Below, one piece after another: positions 55,540-63,675 of a stretch of 64,000 bases of DNA; position 1 is the stretch's first letter, and each line of letters opens with the position of its first letter. This DNA comes from Enterococcus mundtii (GTDB taxonomy: Bacteria; Bacillota; Bacilli; Lactobacillales; Enterococcaceae), in NCBI RefSeq assembly GCF_003957375.1, contig NZ_CP025473.1, positions 1,079,501 to 1,143,500 on the forward strand, read 5' to 3'. The position numbers were made by a program, and so were the translations under genes. The notes beneath the pieces were generated by a model that did not search any database, was not told where the DNA came from, and saw only the letters and a program-made list of their open reading frames with translations.

Positions 55540-56505
55540 ATGCGTATTGGAATGAGAACGGTAAAAACGATCATCAGTGTATTTGCTTCCATGATGGCTG
55601 CAAACTACTTTTCCTTATTGTTCTGGCCATCTGCCGGTATTATTGCGTTGTTAAGCGTAGGAAATACTCGTCGCTCCACCTTGACGACTGGGATCTATCG
55701 AATCGCTGCATTTATTGTCGCTACACTTATTGCCTATATGTGTTTTACATTTTTGGGCTATCGAATCATCAGTTTCAGTGTCTTTCTATTATTTTTTATT
55801 CCAATCGCCGTGCGGTTCAAATTGACAGAAGGAATCGTTGTAAACTCAGTCTTGATCACTCATTATCTTAGTGAACAAAGTATGAGTTGGCAATTGATCA
55901 CAAACGAAGCAGCCTTGATGATCATTGGTGTAGGCTTTGCTTTGTTATCTAATGTCTATATGCCAGATAGTAAAAAACGTTTAAAGCAAAATCAAGTGAT
56001 CATCGAAGAACGATTTCGTCTTCTTTTGAAGAACATGGCAGACTTTTTGCTTTCTGGTGAAGCTTACGAAAATCGAGGGTTATGCAAAGAGTTACAAGTT
56101 TATATTCGAGAAAGCCAGGCATATGCACGGAATCATCAAGAGAATAACTTGCTTAGACAAAATCAATACTATGAAACCTATTTTTCTATGCGACGGGCTC
56201 AGATCAATGTGATCCAAGATATGCAAGAAAATTTAGCTTATATCCAGGACCCAGTGCCTTATAGCAACCATATTTACGGCTTATTAATCTATACAGCGGA
56301 GACATTTTCTGAATCAAATGATGGCAAAGAAATATTGACACGGATCGAAGAGGTCTATGGGATGTATCGTCAAATGCCATTGCCGACTACTCGAAGTGAA
56401 TTTGAAGATCGTGCAGAATTGTTTCAATTTTTACAGTCTTTCAAAAGTTTTATTGAAATAAAAGTAGAATTTTCTCAGCAGATGATAGTGGATACGGAAA
56501 GGTGA
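55540..56505 (+). CDS. Aromatic acid exporter family protein, long form
   Basis: The 321-residue protein opens with MRIGMRTVKTIISVFASMM, parallel to the start of the divergent paralog. It has about five N-terminal spans (FWPSAGIIALLSVGNTRRSTLTTGIYRIAAF follows the same pattern as the neighbour). A soluble helical C-terminal half from about 150 fits the ArAE_1_C domain. The two genes share a 109-bp intergenic region with both ribosome sites. The family is widespread in Firmicutes; export of aromatic acids is assumed, not shown. A strong terminator follows. Confidence 0.85.
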   Translation: MRIGMRTVKTIISVFASMMAANYFSLLFWPSAGIIALLSVGNTRRSTLTTGIYRIAAFIVATLIAYMCFTFLGYRIISFSVFLLFFIPIAVRFKLTEGIVVNSVLITHYLSEQSMSWQLITNEAALMIIGVGFALLSNVYMPDSKKRLKQNQVIIEERFRLLLKNMADFLLSGEAYENRGLCKELQVYIRESQAYARNHQENNLLRQNQYYETYFSMRRAQINVIQDMQENLAYIQDPVPYSNHIYGLLIYTAETFSESNDGKEILTRIEEVYGMYRQMPLPTTRSEFEDRAELFQFLQSFKSFIEIKVEFSQQMIVDTER

Positions 56506-56507
56506 AT

Positions 56508-56555
56508 AAATAAGACGAAGCGATGAGAAGGCCATTCTCGCTTCGTCTTATTTTT
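56508..56555. terminator. Bidirectional terminator
   Basis: AAATAAGACGAAGCGA pairs with TCGCTTCGTCTTATTT, continued by GAGAA/TTCTC inside. It closes the ArAE gene and the convergent oxidoreductase gene. Confidence 0.92.
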
Positions 56556-56562
56556 ATTTTGT

Positions 56563-57522
56563 TTATTTATTATTCTTCCAATGGTCTTGCATATCATCTA
56601 AGAGTGCAATCACTTCGGTGGTTAAATACAGGGAACGGTTTGGAAGTTCTCCTTCGATCATTTTTACCATATTTTCAATTTCATAATTCATTGCTTGTGC
56701 ACGATGGCCACTTTCGATCAATTCTTTTGTACCGTCAGTATAAATAATTTCGGCTTGGTCAGCTCTAGGATAATCATTGATCGAGATATACCCATTTTCA
56801 AAAGCAACGATTCCGACTTTTGGCATTTTTGCTTGGAAGGTCAAGTTGATCGTAGCTAGTTCATTTTCTTTATTTTGCAAGATCGTTACAGATTGTTCAT
56901 CGACACCTGTTTTAAATGGAATCATACGAGAGGCGATGACTTCGGGTTGTGAGCTCAAAAAGAATCGAGCAAATGAAACAGCATAGGTTCCAATGTCAAG
57001 TAATGCTCCACCTGCTAAATCAGGGTTGAAGAAGCGGTTGGTCGGATCAGGTTCTTTGTAACTGCCAAAAGGTGCTTGGATCATCTTTAATGCACCTAAC
57101 TTGCCTGAATCGATCATTGAACGAAGTTGATGATACAAAGGCATGTTGAAAATCGTCATCGCTTCTGCCAAGATCAGCTGTTTTTGTTCGGCTAATTGGA
57201 TGGCTTGTTGAAGTTCTGCCTTATTCATCGTGATGGCTTTTTCGCATAAGACATGTTTCCCAGCTTCCAAGGCAGGAAGGATGTAGTCGATATGTTGCCG
57301 ATTCGGAACAGCGATATACACGATATCAATTTCAGCATCTTGTAACATTTTATGATAATCGCCATACGCTTTTTTGATAGAATGGCGTGTAGCAAAATCC
57401 TGTGCTTTTTCCAACGTTCGTGATGCAACAGCAACCAATTCACTTGATGTTTGATCGAAGTTTTCTGCAAATTCGTTAGCAATCGATCCTAGACCAACAA
57501 TGCCCCATTGGTATTTTTTCAT
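56563..57522 (-). CDS. Gfo/Idh/MocA family oxidoreductase
   Basis: The 319-residue protein has the NAD(P)-binding Rossmann motif WGIVGLGSIANEF at residues 6-18, the family motif HVLCEKAITMNKAELQQAI near 91 (Glu-Lys), and a second half with IQAPFGSYKEPDPTNRFFNPDLAGGALLDIGTYAV. It probably oxidises a sugar or inositol derivative; many close relatives are of unknown substrate. It starts after AAGGAGAG and stands alone, with a palindrome in its upstream gap. Confidence 0.9.
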   Translation of the reverse strand: MKKYQWGIVGLGSIANEFAENFDQTSSELVAVASRTLEKAQDFATRHSIKKAYGDYHKMLQDAEIDIVYIAVPNRQHIDYILPALEAGKHVLCEKAITMNKAELQQAIQLAEQKQLILAEAMTIFNMPLYHQLRSMIDSGKLGALKMIQAPFGSYKEPDPTNRFFNPDLAGGALLDIGTYAVSFARFFLSSQPEVIASRMIPFKTGVDEQSVTILQNKENELATINLTFQAKMPKVGIVAFENGYISINDYPRADQAEIIYTDGTKELIESGHRAQAMNYEIENMVKMIEGELPNRSLYLTTEVIALLDDMQDHWKNNK

Positions 57523-57556
57523 TTTTCATCTCTCCTTGACGTGATATATTTAATAT

Positions 57557-57580
57557 AAGAGTATTTAGTTGAATACTCTT
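57557..57580 (-). promoter_or_regulatory. Palindrome upstream of the oxidoreductase gene
   Basis: AAGAGTATT (57557-57565) and AATACTCTT (57572-57580) are perfect inverse repeats around TAGTTG, 35 bp before the start codon of the minus-strand gene. There is no T tract, so it is more likely an operator than a terminator. Confidence 0.5.
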
Positions 57581-57718
57581 GGTTTCGCTATTATTATATC
57601 AAAAAAAGGAGATCCACTCGTTTTAAAGAATTGCTTTCTAAAAAAAAGTGAAAGAAATGTTCTAATAGATGATTTTTTGACTTAATTTAAGTAGAATAAG
57701 ATGGAGGAGGAGATTGCG

Positions 57719-58255
57719 ATGCATCAAGTATACGTTGATCTTATTATGAGTGTTTTACTCGAACAATTTGAAACAGAAGAAAATTTCTTAGATACTTATC
57801 TATTGGTGGATGAAACAACTTGGCAAGCTTGGAAGCGTGGTGAACAAAACTTACCATCCGAGGCCATGCAAAAAGTGAAAAATCTTTTTACAGACTATGA
57901 ATGGATGTTGACGCAAAAAATTCTACGTCAAACCATTATTTTCCCTGAAAAAAGAAACGTTGCAGTAGCCGAATATAAGCAAATCAAAACACGTATTGCT
58001 CAGAAATGGGTAAGTAATGGCAGTGCGAATGTAGAGTTGCTCCCTTTAAAAAACGATCAAATTGTCAATGGATATCTTGACTTGAAAGTCAGTATTCAAT
58101 ATGATGAGTGGGGTTATGATGACATTTTGAACTTTCGGTTACCAGCAGAAGTTCAAAAGCAAATCGAAGGGGAGAAAATCGAGTTGTTAGATTGGGTAAA
58201 TGAAAATCTAGAAGAAACTTACGTTAGTGAGAAAGTGGAGCCAGAAAGGGAATGA
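57719..58255 (+). CDS. Conserved protein at the head of a cell-wall hydrolase operon
   Basis: From ATG 57719 (GGAGGAGGAG site) the 178-residue protein is soluble and acidic. It starts VYVDLIMSVLLEQFETEENFLDTYLLVDETTWQAWKRG, which looks like a helical DNA-binding-like or adapter segment (QAWKRGEQNLPSEAMQKVKNLF). The rest is mixed. No signal peptide or catalytic motif is seen and no family recognised. The carboxypeptidase gene starts 14 bp after its stop, so it is cotranscribed. It may regulate the operon. Confidence 0.68.
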   Translation: MHQVYVDLIMSVLLEQFETEENFLDTYLLVDETTWQAWKRGEQNLPSEAMQKVKNLFTDYEWMLTQKILRQTIIFPEKRNVAVAEYKQIKTRIAQKWVSNGSANVELLPLKNDQIVNGYLDLKVSIQYDEWGYDDILNFRLPAEVQKQIEGEKIELLDWVNENLEETYVSEKVEPERE

Positions 58256-58268
58256 AAGGATTTTTTGC

Positions 58269-59069
58269 GTGAATAAAATTTTAGGCGTTATCTCAGTCGT
58301 GATCATGATTGTTGCGATGGGCTATCTGGTTGTTAGTGAGAGTCGGACGGATACGAAAGCTCAAGCTGATAATTCAAAGACAGAACAAACAAACACGACG
58401 AGTGCGACAGAAGAAAGTACAGAAAAAGCAACAAAAAAAGCAACCTCTAGTGATTTGCCAGATGTTAAGTTGGATGATTGGTCGCTAGTATTGGTAGGAC
58501 CTGATCATAAAATCGAGAGAGAAATCGATGAAGCCAACCAATTGGCTGCGCTAGATAATGGCTATCTGATCGACAAACGTATCAAAGCTGATTATGAAGA
58601 ATTGGCTAACGCAGCTAAAGCTGCGGGCTTTCCTTTAGTTATGGTATCGGCTTATCGCTCAGTTGCGACACAACGAGAAGTGTTCGCTCAAAATGTCCAA
58701 CAGGTAATGAGTAGTCAGGGAGTCACCGAAGAAGAGGCGACCGCGATTACGAAAAAAACTATGACAGAACCGGGTTACAGTGAACACCATACAGGTTTAG
58801 CTGTGGATGTGGTCGATGAAACATGGTACAACAATTATCCCAATACTGTATTGGATGAAAAATATGGTGATGAACCAGGTGCGAAATGGCTTGCGGACAA
58901 TGCCTCTAAATATGGCTTTATTATCCGTTATCCAAAAGGTCGAGAAGATATTACAAAAATCACTTACGAACCTTGGCACCTACGTTATGTAGGCAAAGAA
59001 AGTGCAGAATATATTACATCAAACGATTTAACGATGGAGGAGTACTTGGATCAACTAAAAGAAAAGTAG
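58269..59069 (+). CDS. D-alanyl-D-alanine carboxypeptidase, VanY/DdcY type (M15)
   Basis: From the GTG at 58269 (AAAGGA eight bases upstream) the 266-residue protein has one N-terminal membrane anchor (residues 3-23), a Thr/Lys-rich linker, and an M15B zinc peptidase domain. Motifs: VMVSAYRSVATQREVF near 128, the zinc ligands His and Asp in SEHHTGLAVDVVD near 178, the catalytic Glu and last His in YEPWHLRYVG near 239. It trims the terminal D-Ala of wall peptides. It is the housekeeping form; no van resistance genes lie nearby. Confidence 0.93.
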   Translation: MNKILGVISVVIMIVAMGYLVVSESRTDTKAQADNSKTEQTNTTSATEESTEKATKKATSSDLPDVKLDDWSLVLVGPDHKIEREIDEANQLAALDNGYLIDKRIKADYEELANAAKAAGFPLVMVSAYRSVATQREVFAQNVQQVMSSQGVTEEEATAITKKTMTEPGYSEHHTGLAVDVVDETWYNNYPNTVLDEKYGDEPGAKWLADNASKYGFIIRYPKGREDITKITYEPWHLRYVGKESAEYITSNDLTMEEYLDQLKEK

Positions 59070-59078
59070 GAATAAGAG

Positions 59079-59693
59079 ATGGCAAAAAAAAAATGGAAAA
59101 AACAAAGGCGCAAAAATAATCGCTGGTTTGCTGTGGTTTTAGGGAGTATGTTGATCATGATGGCTTTTGTTTTTTCTTTGAGAAGTTTGTCATCACCCTA
59201 CTCTACGGAAGCGCAGCAACAAGAAACACTGACTCATCAAGAATTTATCAACGCATTAGTTCCGCATGCGAAAGAACTACAACAAGGCTATGGCGTTTTG
59301 CCAAGTATCATTATTGGGCAAGCCATCCTTGAATCTGATTGGGGTAATAGTACGCTTGCCAGTAAATATAAGAACTTATTTGGAGTCAAAGCCTTTGGGA
59401 ACGAACAAAAAGTCAATCTGGAAACAAAAGAATATATCAATGAAGAATGGATCACCATTCAAGGAGACTTTCGAGTCTATTCTTCATGGGAACAATCAAT
59501 GGATGACCACACGGCTTTATTTGTCAATGGTGTCGATTGGAATTCTGCCTTGTATGCAAATGTGATCACTGCGACCAATTATATTGAAGCAGCTCATGCG
59601 TTACAGGCTGCAGGATATGCGACAGATCCGACATATGCTGATAAAATCATACATGTGATTGAAACTTACCAGTTAAATCAATACGATCAATAA
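59079..59693 (+). CDS. N-acetylglucosaminidase-domain wall hydrolase
   Basis: The 204-residue protein has a very basic N-terminus, one membrane span (about 17-35), and a glucosaminidase (FlgJ/Atl-type) domain. Motifs: FINALVPHAKELQQGYGVLPSIIIGQAILESDWGNS with the catalytic Glu in ILESDWG, KYKNLFGVKA, YSSWEQSMDDHTALF, and YATDPTYADKIIHVIE. It cuts the glycan backbone of peptidoglycan. No cell-wall-binding repeats (LysM, SH3) are present, so it acts from the membrane. It starts nine bases after the carboxypeptidase stop and clearly belongs with it. Confidence 0.92.
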   Translation: MAKKKWKKQRRKNNRWFAVVLGSMLIMMAFVFSLRSLSSPYSTEAQQQETLTHQEFINALVPHAKELQQGYGVLPSIIIGQAILESDWGNSTLASKYKNLFGVKAFGNEQKVNLETKEYINEEWITIQGDFRVYSSWEQSMDDHTALFVNGVDWNSALYANVITATNYIEAAHALQAAGYATDPTYADKIIHVIETYQLNQYDQ

Positions 59694-59717
59694 TCAGAAA
59701 AGAACGGAAGTGTACGG

Positions 59718-60395
59718 ATGACAGATTTATTTGTTCCAGAAATAATGACAGAATTACGTAAGGATATCGTGAGAGTCCCAGAGGTCATTATGGAAGCAAG
59801 TGGTATTAAAATTTTTGGCAAGTTGATACGTTCGATTATCTTCACCACGGATATTGCGATCATCAGAAACACCAATGCAAATGCGGTGATCGCAGTTTAT
59901 CCTTTTACACCTCATCCGGCGATTACGAAAAGCATTATTGAAGCAGCGGATATCCCTGTGTTTTCAGGTGTCGGCGGTGGCTTGACACAAGGGATGCGTT
60001 CGGCATATATGAGCCTTTTTGCAGAAGCACAAGGATCATTAGGCGTAGTTTTGAATGGTCCAACACCAGTAGAGACTGTCCATGATGTCTGTCAAGTGGT
60101 TGATATACCGGTAATCAGTACAGTCACGTCTAAATACTCAGAAATCGACGAAAAATTGGCAGCAGGCATTACGATCATCAATATCAGTGCGGGAAAAGAT
60201 ACAGCAGACACTGTTCGCTTTTTCCGAGCAAAATACCCAGAATTACCGATTATTGCGACTGGAGGTCCCACGGAAGAAAGCATCAAAGAAACGATTGAAG
60301 CTGGCGCCAATGCGATCACCTATACACCACCTAGTAGCGGAGAGTTATTCAGTCGTAAAATGGACAAGTATCGAAAAATCGAGAAAACAAATTGA
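59718..60395 (+). CDS. TIM-barrel family protein (putative hydrolase)
   Basis: The 225-residue protein has a TIM-barrel pattern: repeated beta-alpha units with VIAVYPFTPHPAITKSIIEAA, PVFSGVGGGLTQG, INISAGKDTADTVRFF and IIATGGPTEESIKETIEAGANAITYTPPS. The ATGGP...G.NAI.Y pattern near the end is a phosphate-binding type loop. I cannot give a substrate; relatives are annotated only as hydrolase or aldolase-like. It follows the wall-hydrolase genes by 24 bp. A terminator follows, so it ends the four-gene operon. Confidence 0.75.
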   Translation: MTDLFVPEIMTELRKDIVRVPEVIMEASGIKIFGKLIRSIIFTTDIAIIRNTNANAVIAVYPFTPHPAITKSIIEAADIPVFSGVGGGLTQGMRSAYMSLFAEAQGSLGVVLNGPTPVETVHDVCQVVDIPVISTVTSKYSEIDEKLAAGITIINISAGKDTADTVRFFRAKYPELPIIATGGPTEESIKETIEAGANAITYTPPSSGELFSRKMDKYRKIEKTN

Positions 60396-60462
60396 GTACC
60401 AAACGATAATAAATATCATTCAATCAACCATAGATAATAGTGATCGTTATAAGCTTGGCTTT

Positions 60463-60500
60463 AGCAACCTTTTCCTTTATGGGATAGGTTGCTTTATTTC
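60463..60500 (+). terminator. Terminator of the wall-hydrolase operon
   Basis: AGCAACC (60463-60469) and GGTTGCT (60487-60493) pair, followed by TTATTTC. Confidence 0.7.
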
Positions 60501-60689
60501 ATAAATACTATTTTGTTTGTTAGGATAAAACTATGAGGTTTTTCAAGACTAATCCAAAGATAAATCCTTCATGAGAAAAACAAGAAATATAGTTGTAAGT
60601 TTCAGAAACAAGTGTTAGACTGTTTTCATCGTTTAAAAAATAAACTATTTTGTTACTAAAAATATCATTTATCAATCAAATATCGAATA

Positions 60690-60754
60690 ACTTATATATC
60701 GTCATAATAAGGATGACAGTTTCTAGCCAGCACCGTAAATGTTGGACTATAAGT
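60690..60754 (+). ncRNA. Guanine (purine) riboswitch
   Basis: P1 is ACTTATA (60690-60696) with TATAAGT (60748-60754). Between them, P2 holds ATCGTCATAATAAGGATGAC, the J2-3 core AGTTTCTAGC, P3 CCAGCACCGTAAATGTTGG and the J3-1 ACTAT. The C in GACTAT is the specificity base of guanine aptamers (adenine types have U). ACATCT (60769-60774) and AGATGT (60799-60804) with a T run form the likely terminator. It controls xpt-pbuX. Confidence 0.93.
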
Positions 60755-60854
60755 GAAAAAGTAGTGAGACATCTTTTTTGCTTATACATGAGCAGTAGAG
60801 ATGTTTTTTTCTATTTTGAGTGGCATGAAATTAGCAAGAAAAGGAGTAAATAAA

Positions 60855-61436
60855 GTGAAAGAATTAGTTGAACGTATCAATAAAGATGGACAAGTCTTGG
60901 GTCAAGGCGTGTTGAAAGTAGATAGTTTTGTTACTCATCAGGTAGATCCAGTTTTGATGGAACAAATGGGCCAACGTTTTGCGGAAGTATTTAAAGAACA
61001 AGGAATCACTAAAGTGGTGACGATTGAAGCTTCTGGCATCGCCCCCGCTTTATTTGCGGCCAAAGAGCTCGGTGTACCGATGATCTTTGCAAGAAAAGCC
61101 AAAAGTTTGACGATGGATGAAGAATTATTGACGGCATCCGTTTATTCATTTACGAAACAAGTAACAAGCACGATATCGATTTCTCGTAAATTCTTGTCTT
61201 CTGAAGATAAAGTTTTGATTATTGATGACTTTTTAGCGAATGGTCAAGCGGCAAAAGGGTTGATCGAATTGTGCCAACAAGCAGGTGCGAGTGTTGAGGG
61301 AATCGGGATCGTCATTGAAAAATCCTTCCAAGACGGTCGTCAACTTCTTGAAGAAATGGGCTTAAAAGTGGTCTCACTTGCCCGCGTGGCATCACTTTCT
61401 GAAGGTCAAGTAGATTTTCTTGAGGAGGATGCGTAA
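60855..61436 (+). CDS. xpt: Xanthine phosphoribosyltransferase
   Basis: Xpt converts xanthine and PRPP to XMP in purine salvage. From GTG 60855 (AAAGGAG eight bases upstream) the protein has 193 residues, as in Bacillus. Motifs: [29 protein letters not shown] at the N-terminus, [25 protein letters not shown], the PRPP loop [17 protein letters not shown] near 130, and SFQDGR near 175. It follows a guanine riboswitch and precedes the xanthine permease. An upstream in-frame ATG at 60801 lies in the terminator. Confidence 0.97.
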   Translation: MKELVERINKDGQVLGQGVLKVDSFVTHQVDPVLMEQMGQRFAEVFKEQGITKVVTIEASGIAPALFAAKELGVPMIFARKAKSLTMDEELLTASVYSFTKQVTSTISISRKFLSSEDKVLIIDDFLANGQAAKGLIELCQQAGASVEGIGIVIEKSFQDGRQLLEEMGLKVVSLARVASLSEGQVDFLEEDA

Positions 61437-61438
61437 GC

Positions 61439-62743
61439 GTGGAGAAAGAAACACAAAATGGAAAAGCAGCAGTCTTAGGGTTGCAGCATTTATTAGCGAT
61501 GTATGCGGGAGCAGTCGCTGTACCGTTATTGATCGGTACGGGTCTAGGATTTAATCAGGAACAAATGACTTATCTTATCTCGATCGATATTTTCATGTGT
61601 GGATTAGCGACGCTCTTGCAGTTGACTGTCAACCGCTTTTTCGGAATCGGTTTACCAGTTGTTTTAGGTTGTGCGATCCAAGCAGTTGCACCGTTGATTT
61701 TGATCGGTAGCACAGAAGGTGTCGGTGCGATCTATGGCTCGATTATCGCGTCAGGGATTTTTGTTGTGCTAGTTGCTGGTTTCTTTTCAAAGATCAAAAA
61801 GCTATTTCCGCCGATTGTTACTGGAACAGTGATTACAGTGATTGGATTGACATTGATTCCAGTAGCCATCGAAAAAATGGGTGGCGGCAGTGCAACTGCT
61901 CCAGGCTTTGGTGATTTGACGAATTTATTATTAGCGTTTGTCACGATCCTACTGATCGTTGGTGTGCAATTATTAGGCAAAGGGTTCATTCGATCCATTG
62001 CGGTTTTGATCGGTTTGATCGGTGGAAGTATCTTAGCTGCCTTTTTAGGTAGAATCGATCTAGGAGCAATTGGACAAGCTCCTGTTTTTCACGTACCGCA
62101 ACCTTTTTACTTTGGAAAACCGACATTTGAAATCTGGTCGATCTTATTGATGATCATCATTTCAATGGTAAGTATGGTAGAATCAACAGGCGTCTATTTT
62201 GCCTTAGGAGATATCACTGGAAAAAAAGTCGGGGAAGAGCAGTTGAAAAAAGGCTATCGAGCAGAGGGGTTAGCCGTCATCTTAGGTGGTATTTTTAACA
62301 CATTTCCTTATACAGGATTTTCGCAAAATGTCGGGTTGGTACAACTTTCAGGAATCAAAACAAGAAAACCAATTTACTTTTCCGCTTTCTTTTTGATCAT
62401 CTTGGGTTTATTCCCTAAAATCGGCGCAGTGGCTCAAATCATACCTGAACCAGTCCTTGGTGGCGGGATGTTGGTCATGTTTGGAATGGTGGCAATCCAA
62501 GGAATCCGGATGCTATTAGAAGTAGATTTTACAAATGACAAAAATTTATTGATTGCCGCAGTGTCGATTGGTTTTGGTTTAGGCTTCAATTTGATGCCCG
62601 AATTATTCAGCCAGTTACCTGAAACAGTTCAAATGTTCACAGGAAATGGGATCGTTATGAGCAGTATCACAGCAATTGTTTTGAACTTAGTTTTTAACGG
62701 ACTAAAACAAGACGAGAGAATCATTAAAGAAGCATTGAAGTGA
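61439..62743 (+). CDS. pbuX: Xanthine permease (NCS2 family)
   Basis: The 434-residue protein has about 12-14 spans of the nucleobase:cation symporter 2 family. Motifs: LGLQHLLAMYAGAVAVPLLIG near the N-terminus, GFFSKIKKLFPPIVTGTVITVIGLTLIP, MVSMVESTGVYFALGDITGKK and GGIFNTFPYTGFSQNVGLVQLSGIKTR. The latter two are NCS2 signature regions. It starts at a GTG (AGGAGG ten bases upstream) only two bases after the xpt stop, so the pair is cotranscribed. It imports xanthine for Xpt. Confidence 0.95.
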   Translation: MEKETQNGKAAVLGLQHLLAMYAGAVAVPLLIGTGLGFNQEQMTYLISIDIFMCGLATLLQLTVNRFFGIGLPVVLGCAIQAVAPLILIGSTEGVGAIYGSIIASGIFVVLVAGFFSKIKKLFPPIVTGTVITVIGLTLIPVAIEKMGGGSATAPGFGDLTNLLLAFVTILLIVGVQLLGKGFIRSIAVLIGLIGGSILAAFLGRIDLGAIGQAPVFHVPQPFYFGKPTFEIWSILLMIIISMVSMVESTGVYFALGDITGKKVGEEQLKKGYRAEGLAVILGGIFNTFPYTGFSQNVGLVQLSGIKTRKPIYFSAFFLIILGLFPKIGAVAQIIPEPVLGGGMLVMFGMVAIQGIRMLLEVDFTNDKNLLIAAVSIGFGLGFNLMPELFSQLPETVQMFTGNGIVMSSITAIVLNLVFNGLKQDERIIKEALK

Positions 62744-62811
62744 TAATATAGATTGCTTTTATAAATCATAGCTAGTAACTGAATAGGGTAGAGACCTGTT
62801 TAGCTTAGAGA

Positions 62812-62945
62812 AATAAGGCGCCATCCACGAAATTTGTTTTTCGAATTTTTGTGGAGGGTGCCTTATTTTCGAAGAGATTACTTTTGTTCCTGCCGTTTAT
62901 TCGGTTTTAGGTGGTGCGAGAAGACGAATGTTCCAGACGAATTTT
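62812..62945. repeat. Dispersed intergenic repeat, copy B, with terminator hairpin
   Basis: AATAAGGCGCCATCCACGAAA and TTTTTGTGGAGGGTGCCTTATT form a long stem (about 62812-62874), the probable terminator of pbuX. The rest, read on the minus strand, gives TCTGGAACATT, CTCGCACCACCTAAAACCGA and GGAACAAAAGTAATCTCTTCG, matching copies A (20989) and C (26846). Confidence 0.7.
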
Positions 62946-63079
62946 TTTGATTGTAGCAAATTCATGAACAGATTCTCTCTGCATTTTGGATACATGAAGA
63001 AAAAGTGTTATATCCTAAAAAAAAACAAATGATTTGGATAAAAAAAAACTTGATTTCAACAAGCAAGAGTCAATTTGTT

Positions 63080-63155
63080 AAAAACGAACAATAAACCTAT
63101 TTATATCTTTTTCATTCGAATTTATCTTGATTTACATAGGGGCGATTGATAAAAT
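63080..63155 (+). promoter_or_regulatory. Probable pur operon promoter with PurBox-like site
   Basis: AAAAACGAACAAT (63080-63092) matches the Gram-positive PurBox AWWWCCGAACWWT except at one base. TTCATTCGAATTT (63111-63123) gives a weaker inverse match 18 bp further. The promoter TTGATT (63127-63132), 17-bp spacer, TAAAAT (63150-63155) follows. This fits PurR control, but the second box is weak. Confidence 0.5.
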
Positions 63156-63186
63156 ATGAGTGAATACGAATCGAGAGGAGAAACGA

Positions 63187-63675
63187 ATGGCTGCAAAAAT
63201 TTCTGTAATAATGGGGAGCATCTCGGATTGGGAGACAATGAAACATGCGTGTGAGATTATTAAAGAATTTGGCGTTTCTTTTGAAAAGAAAGTAGTTTCA
63301 GCACATCGAACACCAGATTTGATGTTTTCGTATGCAGAAGAAGCTCGAGAAAAAGGTATAAAAGTGATTATTGCAGGTGCGGGAGGGGCAGCTCATTTAC
63401 CTGGGATGGTTGCTGCAAAGACGACATTACCGGTTATTGGTGTTCCTGTTCAAAGCCGAACATTGAACGGATTAGATTCTTTGCTATCCATTGTCCAAAT
63501 GCCAGGCGGCGTTCCTGTGGCGACGACAGCGATTGGAAAAGCAGGCGCAATTAATGCCGGTCTACTTGCGATACAGATGCTTTCAATGTATGATTTAGAG
63601 TTGGAGGCTGCATTAGCGAAACGACGCGCAATGTCGGTTGAATCTGTAATAGAAAGTAGTGATCAACTTGGTTAA
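63187..63675 (+). CDS. purE: N5-carboxyaminoimidazole ribonucleotide mutase
   Basis: PurE (class I) rearranges N5-CAIR to CAIR in purine synthesis. From ATG 63187 (AGAGGAG site) the protein has 162 residues. Motifs: [15 protein letters not shown] at residues 7-21, [12 protein letters not shown] near 38, [28 protein letters not shown] near 61, and [21 protein letters not shown]. An earlier in-frame ATG at 63160 lacks a ribosome site. purK overlaps its end. Confidence 0.97.
   Translation: MAAKISVIMGSISDWETMKHACEIIKEFGVSFEKKVVSAHRTPDLMFSYAEEAREKGIKVIIAGAGGAAHLPGMVAAKTTLPVIGVPVQSRTLNGLDSLLSIVQMPGGVPVATTAIGKAGAINAGLLAIQMLSMYDLELEAALAKRRAMSVESVIESSDQLG

Noticed and set aside
58269-59069. Vancomycin-resistance vanY
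   Set aside because: No van ligase, regulator or vanX is nearby; it is a chromosomal carboxypeptidase.
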